64,000 nucleotides of DNA from Hydrogenophaga sp. IBVHS1 (GCF_002127265.1 NZ_NFUU01000001.1:248001-312000); one strand, 5' to 3'; numbered from the stretch's first letter, positions 8,646-16,876 are shown. Numbers and translations: made by a program. The notes: generated by a model not told the origin, from the sequence alone.

Positions 8646-9149
8646 ATGACCACCCATTCCGCTTCCTGCTCCCCGACCCTCCAGCGCGCCATTGGCGCCG
8701 CTGCGGCGCGTGGCTGGCGGCTGGATGCCCGCCGCGCGATGAGCCTGCGCCCCAAGGTACCCAGCCGTTTGTACATCACACAGGGGCGCGCCTGGGTGAC
8801 GCTGGGCTTGCCCGCGCAGGGCCACGGCAACGAGCTCGGCGACCACATGCTGGAGGCCGGTCAAAGCCTGGCGGTGCCGGCCGGTGCGCGCGTGGTCATG
8901 GAGCCGTGGCAGCCCGCGCAACCCACGCCGGTGCGCTTCGAGTGGTGCAGCGAGGCCGAAGCCCGCGCCGCGGAGGTCCAATCCCGCTTTGGTCGCGAAG
9001 TGGCCACACCCGGCCGCGAGCTGGTGGTGGCGCTGGGTCAGGCCGGCTGGGCGTTGGTGCGGCTGGTGCGTGGGCTGCTCGGCTACAGCGAGTACCTGGT
9101 CGCGGGCCGCGGCCGCGTTCTCACGCCTTACGAGTCGAACCCACCTTGA
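8646..9149 (+). CDS. DUF2917 domain-containing protein
   Basis: 167 residues, small cupin-like beta-rich domain recognisable from LYITQGRAWVTL (about residues 39-50), then GDHMLEAGQSLAVPAGARVVME. Function is not established for this family. It is often found divergent from a LysR regulator in Comamonadaceae, as here. A clear ribosome site (AGGAG) stands upstream of the ATG. Its last 29 bases overlap the convergent TfoX-like gene. Confidence 0.8.
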   Translation: MTTHSASCSPTLQRAIGAAAARGWRLDARRAMSLRPKVPSRLYITQGRAWVTLGLPAQGHGNELGDHMLEAGQSLAVPAGARVVMEPWQPAQPTPVRFEWCSEAEARAAEVQSRFGREVATPGRELVVALGQAGWALVRLVRGLLGYSEYLVAGRGRVLTPYESNPP

Positions 9150-9498
9150 CCGGTTTGCGTTTGGGCTTGCGGGCCGCCACAGCGGCCTGCAGGGCCAGCC
9201 GCGCCCAGGGCAGCATGAGCGCAGGCGACTCCAGCGCTTCGGCCGGGGGCGTGTGGTAGTTCAGTTTCATGCGCTTGCCCCTGGCCTCGAACACGAAGGG
9301 CTCCGCGCCCACGGCCAGCCATTGCGGTTCGGTGTCGGCGTTGGTCTTCAGGAAGAGCGTGTCCCACGCAATGATCCCGACGTTCATGCCATCGACCGAG
9401 ATGCCCCAGCCGCCGAACATGCGCTTGGCCACACACGGCCCCAGGCCAGAGAGCAGTTCGCAGGCGTAAGAGGCAAAGGGGTCGATCGGCTTGGCCAT
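9121..9498 (-). CDS. TfoX N-terminal domain protein
   Basis: 125 residues. The TfoX-N fold is visible as LLSGLGPCVAKRMFGGWGISVDGMNVGIIAWDTLFLKT, here split across residues 16-50 (FGGWG and the I-x-W-D-x-L-F-L-K segment are the diagnostic parts), followed by YHTPPAEAL and a very basic C-terminal tail (about residues 110-125). TfoX/Sxy proteins regulate competence in Gammaproteobacteria, but stand-alone N-domain proteins like this have no settled role. Convergent with and overlapping DUF2917 by 29 bases. Confidence 0.82.
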   Translation of the reverse strand: MAKPIDPFASYACELLSGLGPCVAKRMFGGWGISVDGMNVGIIAWDTLFLKTNADTEPQWLAVGAEPFVFEARGKRMKLNYHTPPAEALESPALMLPWARLALQAAVAARKPKRKPVKVGSTRKA

Positions 9499-9533
9499 GC
9501 GCCATCTTAGATTCCCTCCGGCAGAATGCGCCG

Positions 9534-10148
9534 ATGGCCCGTCCCAAATCCGCCTCCCACGACCTCAAGCGCGACCAGATCCTCGATGTCGCCGCGCAAT
9601 GCTTCGCGCGACAGAGCTTTCCCGCCGCCAGCATGAACGACATCGCCGCCGCCTGCGGCACGAGCAAGGCGCGCCTCTACCACTACTACGAGAGCAAGGA
9701 AGCGATCCTGTACGACCTGCTGGACCGCTACACCCAGCGCCTGCTGGCGCTCATTGGCGAGTCAGAAGCGCGCGCGCAGCGCAAAAACCTCAGCGAGCGT
9801 GAAGCGCTCAACGAACTGGTGCGGGCCTTCCTGGCCGAGTACGAAACCTCGGCCACGCGCCACGTCGCTCTGGTGTCCGACACCAAATTCCTGGGCGAAG
9901 TCCAGCGCGAGCTCATCCTGAACCGCCAGCGCGACGTGGTGGCGGCCTTCACCCGTTTCCTCAAACGCGCCTACCCGGAGCGCGTGACCGGCGCCAACCA
10001 GACCGCCCTGACCATGATGCTGTTCGGCATGATCAACTGGACCTTCACCTGGCTGCGCCCCGGCGGCCCCATGAGCTACAGCGCCTTCGCCGACGAGGTG
10101 GTGGCGATGTTGGAACGCGGCATGACCGGTGGCGCGGTCGGGGTTTAG
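9534..10148 (+). CDS. TetR-family transcriptional regulator
   Basis: 204 residues. The N-terminal TetR HTH shows RDQILDVAAQCFARQSF, then the recognition helix AACGTSKARLYHYYESKEAILYDLL in parts (residues about 40-64), typical of TetR regulators of degradation genes. The C-terminal ligand domain is all-helical. It lies 66 bases upstream of the metallo-hydrolase gene on the same strand, with two overlapping palindromes in the gap, so control of that downstream gene is likely. Confidence 0.93.
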   Translation: MARPKSASHDLKRDQILDVAAQCFARQSFPAASMNDIAAACGTSKARLYHYYESKEAILYDLLDRYTQRLLALIGESEARAQRKNLSEREALNELVRAFLAEYETSATRHVALVSDTKFLGEVQRELILNRQRDVVAAFTRFLKRAYPERVTGANQTALTMMLFGMINWTFTWLRPGGPMSYSAFADEVVAMLERGMTGGAVGV

Positions 10149-10152
10149 TGAT

Positions 10153-10177
10153 TTACGTATGCGTAACGAATTTCGTT
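10153..10177. promoter_or_regulatory. Overlapping palindromes, candidate TetR operator
   Basis: Two inverted repeats overlap: TTACG-TATG-CGTAA (10153-10166) and AACGA-ATT-TCGTT (10165-10177). A -10-like TTAAAAT follows at 10181-10187, and the downstream gene has a good ribosome site (GGAGACAACC). The placement over the likely -35 region fits repression by the TetR protein encoded immediately upstream. Confidence 0.5.
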
Positions 10178-10214
10178 TAGTTAAAATCGCGCCTCACCCC
10201 ACCTGGAGACAACC

Positions 10215-11195
10215 ATGAGCAAAGCCTTCGCCTCCCAGGCCGACCTGGCCGACAAGAAAATCACCTTCGAGCAGCTCAGCCCGCACTGCTGGGCCTACAC
10301 CGCCGAAGGTGACCCGAACTCGGGCGTTATCATTGGCGAGAAATTCATCATGGTCAGCGACGCCACCGCCACGCCCGCCATGGCGCGCGACCTGATCCAG
10401 CAGATCCGAACGGTCTCGGACAAACCCATCAAATACGTGCTGCTCACGCATTACCACGCGGTGCGCGTGCTGGGCGCGAGTGCGTATGTGGCCGAAGGCG
10501 CCACGGAAATCATCGCCAGCCGTGGCACCTACGAGCTGATCGTGGAGCGCGGCGCCGAGGACATGCAGAGCGAAATGGAACGCTTCCCGCGCCTCTTCCG
10601 GGGTGCCGACAGCGTGCCCGGCCTGACCTGGCCCACCCTGGTGGTGGGTGATGGAAAACCGGGCCGCCAGGGCAGCCTGGAGGTGGACCTCGGTGGCGTG
10701 AAGGTGCAGATCTGGCACCCGGGCCCGGGCCACACCCGCGGCGACACCATTGCGTGGGTGGAAGAAGAGAAGGTGCTGTTCAGCGGCGATCTGGTGGAAT
10801 ACGAGGCCGGCGTCTACACCGGCGACGCCCAGCTGGAAGAGTGGCCCACCACGCTCGAAGCCCTGCGCGCGCTCAAGGCCGAGTACATCGTGCCGGGCCG
10901 GGGCGAGGCCATGAAGGGCAACGCCGACGTGAACAAGGCACTGGACTACACGCAGCGCTGGGTGACCACGCTGTTCCAGGCCGGCAAGGAAGCCGCTGCC
11001 GCCGGCATGGACCTCAAGTCCGCCATGGCGCACACCCGCAAGAGCATGGACCCGGTGTTCGGCCACGTGTTCATCTACGAACACTGCCTGCCGTTCGACG
11101 TGAGCCGCGCCTACGACGAAGCCAAGGGCATCAAGAACCCACGCATCTGGACGGCCGAGCGCGACAAGGAAATGTGGAGCGCACTGCAGGCCTGA
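10215..11195 (+). CDS. MBL-fold metallo-hydrolase with altered metal motif
   Basis: 326 residues of the SoxH/quinoprotein-relay-like metallo-beta-lactamase fold. The usual HxHxDH motif reads HYHAVR (residues 79-84), so the Asp and the third His are replaced by Val and Arg. GPGHTRGD near residue 176 and LFSGDLVEYEAG near 194 keep the other ligand positions. A C-terminal helical region follows. The enzyme may bind one metal or use a changed mechanism. Its position behind the TetR gene and operator suggests inducible catabolic or detoxifying use. Confidence 0.85.
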   Translation: MSKAFASQADLADKKITFEQLSPHCWAYTAEGDPNSGVIIGEKFIMVSDATATPAMARDLIQQIRTVSDKPIKYVLLTHYHAVRVLGASAYVAEGATEIIASRGTYELIVERGAEDMQSEMERFPRLFRGADSVPGLTWPTLVVGDGKPGRQGSLEVDLGGVKVQIWHPGPGHTRGDTIAWVEEEKVLFSGDLVEYEAGVYTGDAQLEEWPTTLEALRALKAEYIVPGRGEAMKGNADVNKALDYTQRWVTTLFQAGKEAAAAGMDLKSAMAHTRKSMDPVFGHVFIYEHCLPFDVSRAYDEAKGIKNPRIWTAERDKEMWSALQA

Positions 11196-11207
11196 CGCCC
11201 GTTTCGA

Positions 11208-11498
11208 TCAGTGGTAGTCCGATTCGCGCTGGTGGCGCAAAGCCAGCACGAGCACGACATCGGCGGTGTCGTCGTACCGGTACAGCGCGAGGTAGCCGGT
11301 GCGCCCCCGGGAGATCACGAGTTCACGCAACCCTTGCGGGAGTGGGCGGCCCACCAGGGGATGGTCACCCAGGATATGCAGTGCATTCAGGATCAGATCC
11401 ACAGTGCCCACCGCAGCCTCAGGCGCTGATTGAAGGAGGAATTCGGTCAGGCGGTTCAGGTCGGCAACCGCTTCGTCTGCCAGCAGCCAGCGCGTCAC
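11208..11498 (-). CDS. ParE/RelE-family toxin
   Basis: 96 residues, ParE-like fold: N-terminal helices (DEAVADLNRLTEFL), then HPLVGRPLPQGLRELVISRGRTGYLALYRYD in outline and a C-terminal strand VVLVLALRHQRESDY. ParE toxins poison DNA gyrase; RelE types cleave mRNA. The ParE form is more likely from the GRPLP and RELVI pattern. It is translated behind its antitoxin, with start and stop overlapping by four bases (ATGA). Confidence 0.88.
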   Translation of the reverse strand: MTRWLLADEAVADLNRLTEFLLQSAPEAAVGTVDLILNALHILGDHPLVGRPLPQGLRELVISRGRTGYLALYRYDDTADVVLVLALRHQRESDYH

Positions 11499-11818
11499 GC
11501 GCGAGGCTTTTTCTTGAGGGCTGCCAGCGTTGTGGCTTTCGGAGGTCGTGTGGTGGGCTTGCTGCCGGCCACTGCCGCCCGCACGCGTTCGCGAAGGTGG
11601 CTGGCATACGCTGGACCATCGAAAACGGGCCCACCCGATTCCGCCCGCGCCAGTGCTTGTGCGGCGCGCTCCACGAAACTGACTTCGGCCTCGATACGAT
11701 CAAGCTCGCCGCCAATCGCCTGCACCATGAGTGCATGGGGTGTGACGCCCTTGCGCGAGGCGATGGCCTTGAGTCGTGAGTGCGTGGAGTCGTCGAGCTT
11801 GACGGAAACGTTCGACAT
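11495..11818 (-). CDS. Antitoxin of the ParE-type toxin (RHH-like)
   Basis: 107 residues. The N-terminus (VSVKLDDSTHSRLKAIA) looks like a ribbon-helix-helix DNA-binding segment; the C-terminal part (FDGPAYASHLRERV onward) would wrap the toxin, and the tail is very Lys/Arg/Pro rich. The start at 11818 is the ATG before the RHH strand; the frame remains open upstream but runs into the divergent permease gene. A -35/-10-like pair (TTGCCT, 17 bases, TATCAA on the minus strand) precedes it. It is the first gene of the pair, as usual for autoregulated TA modules. Confidence 0.82.
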   Translation of the reverse strand: MSNVSVKLDDSTHSRLKAIASRKGVTPHALMVQAIGGELDRIEAEVSFVERAAQALARAESGGPVFDGPAYASHLRERVRAAVAGSKPTTRPPKATTLAALKKKPRA

Positions 11819-11936
11819 GGATTGCCAAAGAAATTTGAGGTGTTGATATCTTACTACCAGTCGCCAGGCAAGTTGTGCCTGCGGCAGGTCGCTGACAATT
11901 CGGCCCTCAACATCCACGGCTACATCCGCTAACCAC

Positions 11937-13202
11937 ATGCTCGACCACTCCGCCACCGACTGGGGCGTCGTCGCCGTCTTTGCCGTCGTGTACCTCGGCA
12001 TGTTCCTCGGCGGCCTGCCTCGGCTGAAGCTGGACCGCTCGGGCGTTGCCTTGCTGGGTGCCATCGCCGTGATTGCGCTGGCCGGGCTGCCGGTGGAAGA
12101 CGCGGCGCGGGCCATCGACCTGCCCACCATCGTGCTGCTGTTCGCCTTCATGGTGGTGTCGGCGCAGATGCGGCTGGGTGGTTTCTACGGCGCCGTGACG
12201 CGCCGGGTGGGCGAGATGCCGCTCTCGCGCAGTGGTCTGCTTGCGGCGCTCATCCTCGTGGCGGGCGCGCTCTCGGCGGTGTTCTCCAACGACATCGTCT
12301 GCCTGGCCATGACGCCGGTGGTGGCGCGCCTGTGCCTGCGCCGCGGCATCGATCCGCTGCCATTTCTGATCGGGCTGGCCTGTGCGGCCAACATCGGCTC
12401 GGCCGCCACGTTGATTGGCAATCCGCAGAACATGTTGATCGGATCGGTGTTGCAGTTGCCGTTTGCGGGGTATGTGCGTCAGGCGTTGCCGCCGGTGCTG
12501 ATCGGGCTGGTGCTGTTGTGGGGGTGGTTGGCGTTCGGGCCTGGGGCGAAAGCGGGGGCAGGGGCTAGGAGCCCTCACCCCCGCCCTCTCCCAGAGGGAG
12601 AGGGAGTGAATGCAGAGCCCTCGTTCGATGCCTGGCAAACCGCAAAAGGTCTGGTGGTCGCTTGCTCGCTTTTGCTGATTTTCCTGTTCACCGACTGGCC
12701 ACGCGACGTGGCCGCGCTGGTGGGGGCCGGCGTGCTGTTGCTGAGTCGTCGTCTGCATTCGGCGCATGTCATGGGCCTGATCGACTGGCCGCTGCTCATT
12801 CTCTTCATGGGCCTGTTCGTGGTGAACCACGCGTTTGAAACCACTGGGCTGGCGGCGCAGGCCGTGGCCTGGCTGGGCACGCAGAGCGTCCACCTGGCCG
12901 ACCCCGGTCCGCTGCTGGTGGCGGGGGCGGTGCTGTCCAACCTGGTGTCGAATGTGCCGGCGGTCATGCTGCTGTTGCCGCACCTGGGCGGGAGCGGTGA
13001 GCAGGCGGGTGTGATGCTCGCGCTGGTGAGCACGTTTGCCGGCAATTTGCTGCTGGTCGGCTCGATCGCCAACCTGATCGTGGCCGACCTCGCGCGCCAG
13101 CAGGGCATCGAGATCGACTGGAAGCGACACGCCATCACCGGCATTCCGGTGACCTTGATGACGCTGGCTGTGGTGTGGGGCTGGATGAAGTTTGTGGCTT
13201 AG
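11937..13202 (+). CDS. SLC13/ArsB-type permease
   Basis: 421 residues, strongly hydrophobic with about ten to twelve membrane segments. Family hallmarks are SNDIVCLAMTPVV near residue 119 and ANIGSAATLIGNPQNMLIG near 150-168, with a second half repeat ending in SNLVSNVPAVMLLLP and AGNLLLVGSIANLIVAD. SLC13-like carriers move dicarboxylates, citrate or anions across the inner membrane. Residues 212-224 (PHPRPLPEGEG) come from a dispersed palindromic repeat that has inserted in frame into the central cytosolic loop. Confidence 0.88.
   Translation: MLDHSATDWGVVAVFAVVYLGMFLGGLPRLKLDRSGVALLGAIAVIALAGLPVEDAARAIDLPTIVLLFAFMVVSAQMRLGGFYGAVTRRVGEMPLSRSGLLAALILVAGALSAVFSNDIVCLAMTPVVARLCLRRGIDPLPFLIGLACAANIGSAATLIGNPQNMLIGSVLQLPFAGYVRQALPPVLIGLVLLWGWLAFGPGAKAGAGARSPHPRPLPEGEGVNAEPSFDAWQTAKGLVVACSLLLIFLFTDWPRDVAALVGAGVLLLSRRLHSAHVMGLIDWPLLILFMGLFVVNHAFETTGLAAQAVAWLGTQSVHLADPGPLLVAGAVLSNLVSNVPAVMLLLPHLGGSGEQAGVMLALVSTFAGNLLLVGSIANLIVADLARQQGIEIDWKRHAITGIPVTLMTLAVVWGWMKFVA
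12571..12609. repeat. Palindromic dispersed repeat inside a coding sequence
   Basis: CCCTCTCCC (12584-12592) and GGGAGAGGG (12596-12604) form a perfect nine-base stem with an AGA loop, flanked by TCAC...GTGA. Read in the gene frame it encodes PHPRPLPEGEG; on the other strand it gives SLWERAGVRA. Both peptide signatures are known to me as markers of a dispersed palindromic element in Proteobacteria, normally intergenic. Here it lies in the loop between the two halves of the permease and keeps the frame open. Confidence 0.75.
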
Positions 13203-13972
13203 TCGTGAATGGACGACAGGAACTGCTGCAGTTCCGGCGTCTCGGGCGACCCGAAGAGTTTTGCCGGCGGGCCCATTTCATGCACGCGTCCCTGGTGCAT
13301 GAAGATCACGCGGTCGCTCACCTTGCGGGCAAAGCTCATCTCGTGCGTCACCATGAGCAGCGTCATGCCCTCGTCGGCCAATGACTCCACCACGCGCAGC
13401 ACCTCGCCCACCAGCTCGGGGTCGAGCGCGGAGGTGATCTCATCGCACAACAGCACGCTGGGCTGCATGGCCAGGGCGCGCGCAATCGCCACGCGCTGCT
13501 GCTGGCCGCCGGAGAGTTGATCGGGAAACGCATCGAATTTCTCGCCCAGGCCCACGCGGTACAGCAATTGCCGCGCGCGTTCGGCGCCTTCGGTGGGCGA
13601 GGTCTTCTTCACCAGACCCGGCGCGAGCATCACGTTGCGCCCCACGCTCAGGTGCGGGAACAGGTTGAAGTTCTGAAAGATCATGCCCACGCGCTGCCGC
13701 AGCTCGCGCATGGCGGCGGCGTCCTTGTGCAGCAGGGGCTTGTCGTCCACGCTGAGGGAACCGGCCTGGAAAACCTCCAGCCCGTTGATGCAACGCAGCA
13801 GCGTGCTCTTGCCGGAGCCGCTCTTGCCGATGATGGCGATCACCTCGCCCGCCTTCACCTGCAGGTCGATGCCCTTGAGCACCTCGTTGCTGCCGTAGGA
13901 TTTGCGCAGCTGTTTGATGTCGACGATGGTGCGCACGGTGGCGGGGGAGGCGGGAGCTTCAGCGACTTGCAT
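13199..13972 (-). CDS. Polar amino acid ABC transporter ATPase
   Basis: 257 residues of the GlnQ/HisP class. Walker A GKSGSGKST is at residues 49-57, the signature [15 protein letters not shown] near 150, and Walker B VLLCDEITSALDPE follows, with the H-loop in VTHEMSFA. It energises uptake through the two permeases encoded just upstream. Its start overlaps the end of the preceding permease gene by 14 bases. It is the last gene of a regulator-SBP-permease-permease-ATPase operon reading leftwards. Confidence 0.95.
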   Translation of the reverse strand: MQVAEAPASPATVRTIVDIKQLRKSYGSNEVLKGIDLQVKAGEVIAIIGKSGSGKSTLLRCINGLEVFQAGSLSVDDKPLLHKDAAAMRELRQRVGMIFQNFNLFPHLSVGRNVMLAPGLVKKTSPTEGAERARQLLYRVGLGEKFDAFPDQLSGGQQQRVAIARALAMQPSVLLCDEITSALDPELVGEVLRVVESLADEGMTLLMVTHEMSFARKVSDRVIFMHQGRVHEMGPPAKLFGSPETPELQQFLSSIHD

Positions 13973-14609
13973 TGAGTTTCCTTTCCAGGGTGCGCGCGTA
14001 CAGGCTCACGGGGAAGCACAGCGCAAAGTACATCAGGGCCACACAGCTGTAGACCAGGAAGGGCGCGAAAGTGGCGTTGGTGATCATGGTGCCGGCCTTG
14101 GTGAGTTCGATGAAGCCGATCACCGAGGCCAGTGCCGTGCCCTTGACCACCTGCACCAGAAAGCCCACCGTGGGCGCGATGGCGATGCGCGTGGCCTGCG
14201 GCAGCACGACATAGCGCAACTGCTCGCCGAAGTTGAGTGCCAGACTTTGCGCCGCTTCCCACTGGCCCTTGGGCACAGCGGCCACGCAACCGCGCCAGAT
14301 CTCGACCAGGAAGGCACTGGTGTAGAGCGTGAGCGCCACCGATGCGGCTGTCCACGCCGAAGTCTCGAAGCCGAACAGCGCCAGACCGAAATACGCCAGG
14401 AAGAGTTGCATCAGCAGCGGTGTGCCCTGGAAGAGCTGCACGTAGCCGGCGACGAAGATTTCTGCGCCCGGCCATTTCGCGGTGCGCGCCACCAGCAAGG
14501 CCATGCCGACGATGCCACCGCCGACGAAGGCGATGAGCGAGAGCACCACCGTCCAGCGCGCGGCCAGCAGGAGGTTGCGGACGATGTCCCATAAGGTGAA
14601 GTCAACCAC
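13959..14609 (-). CDS. Polar amino acid ABC transporter permease (HisQ/GlnP type)
   Basis: 216 residues with about five membrane spans. The EAA loop region reads KGQWEAAQSLALNFGEQLRYVVLPQATRI in outline (EAAxSLxLxxxxxxxxVVLPQA), typical of the His/Glu/Gln transporter permeases. It pairs with the product of the upstream gene, whose end it overlaps by eight bases. C-terminal residues RTLERKLNASR form the usual basic tail. Confidence 0.93.
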   Translation of the reverse strand: MVDFTLWDIVRNLLLAARWTVVLSLIAFVGGGIVGMALLVARTAKWPGAEIFVAGYVQLFQGTPLLMQLFLAYFGLALFGFETSAWTAASVALTLYTSAFLVEIWRGCVAAVPKGQWEAAQSLALNFGEQLRYVVLPQATRIAIAPTVGFLVQVVKGTALASVIGFIELTKAGTMITNATFAPFLVYSCVALMYFALCFPVSLYARTLERKLNASR

Positions 14610-15273
14610 GGCGGCCTCCGAACAGGTAGCGCGGTCCCATCCAGTTCAGCAATGCGCGCACACCGATGGACAGCACCAGATAGATGCCGGTGGCGACGAT
14701 GAAAGCCTCGAACGCGCGGAAGTTTCGGCTCTGGATCAGGTTGGCCGCAAAACTGAGTTCCTGGGTGGAAATCTGCCCGCACACCGCCGAGCCGAGCATC
14801 ACGATGATGATCTGGCTCGTGAGCGCGGGCCACACCTTCTTGAGCGCGGGTGGCAGCACCACGTGAAAAAACGTCTGTACGCGCGAGAGCGCCAGACTGG
14901 CGGCCGCCTCGAACTGTCCCTTGGGCGTGGCCTCGATGCCCGCGCGGATGATCTCGGCGGCATACGCCCCCAGGTTGATCACCATGGCGATCACCGACGC
15001 GATCTCGGGCGTGAGCTTCACCCCGGCGGCGGGCAGGCCGAAGAACACGAAAAACAACTGCACGATGAAAGGCGTGTTGCGGATCAGCTCCACGTAGGTG
15101 CCTGCAAGCCAGCGCAGTGCCACCGGGCCACTGCTGCGCGCCCAGGCACAGGCCGTGCCCAGCAGCAGGCCGATCACCGCCGAAATGGCGGTCAGGCCCA
15201 GCGTCCAGAGCACGCCCTTGGCCAGAAGAGGCCATTGGGCGAGCACGGCGGGAAAGTCGAGTTCGATGCCCAT
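14602..15273 (-). CDS. Polar amino acid ABC transporter permease
   Basis: 223 residues, five predicted membrane segments, EAA motif in KGQFEAAASLALSRVQTF followed by VVLPPALKKVWPAL. The RNTPFIVQLFFVFFGLP segment is the conserved early loop of this permease group. It starts ten bases after the binding-protein gene ends and forms the heterodimeric channel with the next permease. Confidence 0.93.
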   Translation of the reverse strand: MGIELDFPAVLAQWPLLAKGVLWTLGLTAISAVIGLLLGTACAWARSSGPVALRWLAGTYVELIRNTPFIVQLFFVFFGLPAAGVKLTPEIASVIAMVINLGAYAAEIIRAGIEATPKGQFEAAASLALSRVQTFFHVVLPPALKKVWPALTSQIIIVMLGSAVCGQISTQELSFAANLIQSRNFRAFEAFIVATGIYLVLSIGVRALLNWMGPRYLFGGRRG

Positions 15274-15282
15274 GGGGCTCTT

Positions 15283-16077
15283 TCACTCCGGGAGCGTGCC
15301 CGCCGGACGGCCAAGCCACTTCTTCGCCATGGCATCGAGTTCACCCGCCTTCTTCGCCGCCACGATGATCTCGCTGACCTTGGCGCGCAGCGCGTCTTCA
15401 CCTTTGGCCACGCCGATGAAGTTCGGGCTGTCCTTGAGCAGCAGCTTGTATTCGGCGCCGAGCGCAGGGTTGCGCTTGATCATGTTGTCGGCCACGGACA
15501 CCCCGGTGGCGATGAACTGGGTCTGGCCCGAGACGAAAGCCGACACCGTGGCGTTGTTGTCCTCGAAGCGCTTGATGTCCGTGTTGGCTGGAGCCACCTT
15601 GGTGAGCTCCTGGTCTTCGATGGCGCCGCGCGTCACGGCCACCGACTTGCCGCCAAGGCCATTGAAGTCCGCAAGCGCCGCACCCTTGGGGCCATACACC
15701 GCCTGGAAGAAGGGCGAGTAGGCGGCGGTGAAGTCGATCACCTTCTCGCGCTCCGGGTTCTTGCCCAGCGTGGAGATGACAAGATCGGCCTTTTTGGTCT
15801 GCAGGTAGGGGATGCGGTTGGCACTGGTCACGGGCACCAGTTCAACCTTCACGCCCAGCTTGGCCGCAATGAGATTCGCGGTGTCCACATCCAGCCCTTG
15901 CGGCTTGAGGTCGATGCCCACGAAGCCATAGGGCGGGAAATCGGTGGGCACGGCGATCTTGATCAGCTTGTTCTTCATCACACCTTCCAGCGCTGTCTGG
16001 GCATGGGCAGCGCCCATGCCGAGTGCGGCGGCGAGGGCCAGCGTGGACGTGATGAAGGCGCGTTTGGTGGTTCTCAT
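15283..16077 (-). CDS. Amino acid ABC transporter periplasmic binding protein
   Basis: 264 residues. The signal peptide (MRTTKRAFITSTLALAAALGMGAAHAQ; cleavage after AHA) precedes a family 3 solute-binding domain with IKIAVPTDFPPYGFVG, GLDVDTANLIA and DLVISTLGKNPEREKVIDFT. The last motif is the typical ligand-gripping region of polar amino acid receptors. Its ATG overlaps the stop of the GntR regulator gene by four bases, so regulator and transporter form one transcription unit. Confidence 0.93.
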   Translation of the reverse strand: MRTTKRAFITSTLALAAALGMGAAHAQTALEGVMKNKLIKIAVPTDFPPYGFVGIDLKPQGLDVDTANLIAAKLGVKVELVPVTSANRIPYLQTKKADLVISTLGKNPEREKVIDFTAAYSPFFQAVYGPKGAALADFNGLGGKSVAVTRGAIEDQELTKVAPANTDIKRFEDNNATVSAFVSGQTQFIATGVSVADNMIKRNPALGAEYKLLLKDSPNFIGVAKGEDALRAKVSEIIVAAKKAGELDAMAKKWLGRPAGTLPE

Positions 16078-16832
16078 AGCAGGGCTCCTAGGTAGGTTTC
16101 GGTCGGGGTGGCGGGGTTGAGGTCTGTTTTTCGATGGCGCTTTTTCACGGCGGGGCTGCTGGCTTCGCGCACGGGAGCCAGCGCCTCGCGCAGATCGGCC
16201 AGCGGATCGTTGGGCGCGCCCAGCCGCAGTGCGGCCTGCACCTGGCCAATGTGTGCGGCCATCAGCTGCTCGGCGGCCTCCACATCGCCGCGCTCCAGGG
16301 CGGCGACGATGTCCACATGGTCCTGGCACGACTGCACCGCGTCGTGGTTGCTCTGGTAGAGCATGGCAATCAACGTGGTGCGGGCGGTGAAGTCGCGCAG
16401 CGTGTCGGCCAGCAGCTGGTTGCCCAGGCATTCGGCCAGGCACACATGAAAGTCGCCCAGCAGGTAGCTGCGCTGGCCCACGTCGTCGCCCTTCAGGGCG
16501 GCCTGTTCCTGTTTCAGGTGCTGGCGCAGTCGCCGCAAGGCGTTCTTGTCGATCGCGCGCGCGCTGCGGATCAGGCCGGTTTCGATCACGCGGCGCGCCT
16601 CGAAGGCGTCACGCGCTTCCTCGTGCGAAGGTTGCACCACGTACCAGCCGCGGCGCGAACTCACGGTGACGATGCCGCGCGCAGCCAGCCGCACCAACGC
16701 CTCGCGCACCAGCGTGCGGCTGCAGTCGAACAGCATCGACAGGCTCTGCTCGCCCAGGCGCGTGCCTGGCGCCAGACGCTGGGCCAGCACGGCTTCGATG
16801 ATGCGTTGGGCGATGTCGGTGGAACTGACCAT
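16074..16832 (-). CDS. GntR-family regulator, FCD subfamily
   Basis: 252 residues from the ATG at 16832. The winged HTH shows RIIEAVLAQRLAPGTRLGEQSL, then CSRTLVREALVRLAARGIV (recognition helix) and the VSSRRGWYVVQP wing. The FCD all-helical effector domain has the metal-binding Asp/His residues (DFHVCLAECLGNQLL and DHVDIVAAL). I picked 16832 because AAGAGG stands seven bases upstream; an in-frame ATG at 16922 would add 30 residues lacking family resemblance. The ribosome site and start codon lie inside a perfect 11-base inverted repeat. It is the first gene of the amino acid ABC operon. Confidence 0.9.
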   Translation of the reverse strand: MVSSTDIAQRIIEAVLAQRLAPGTRLGEQSLSMLFDCSRTLVREALVRLAARGIVTVSSRRGWYVVQPSHEEARDAFEARRVIETGLIRSARAIDKNALRRLRQHLKQEQAALKGDDVGQRSYLLGDFHVCLAECLGNQLLADTLRDFTARTTLIAMLYQSNHDAVQSCQDHVDIVAALERGDVEAAEQLMAAHIGQVQAALRLGAPNDPLADLREALAPVREASSPAVKKRHRKTDLNPATPTETYLGALL

Positions 16833-16858
16833 GGAAGACCTCTTGGGGGTCTTCCATG
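16830..16858 (-). promoter_or_regulatory. Inverted repeat spanning the start codon and ribosome site of the GntR gene
   Basis: CATGGAAGACC (16830-16840) and GGTCTTCCATG (16848-16858) are perfect inverted repeats of 11 bases separated by seven. On the mRNA the hairpin would hold the start codon in one arm and the AAGAGG ribosome site partly in the loop, so it could limit translation. As DNA it could equally be an operator. Confidence 0.6.
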
Positions 16859-16876
16859 CGAATTCCGTGCCACGGC

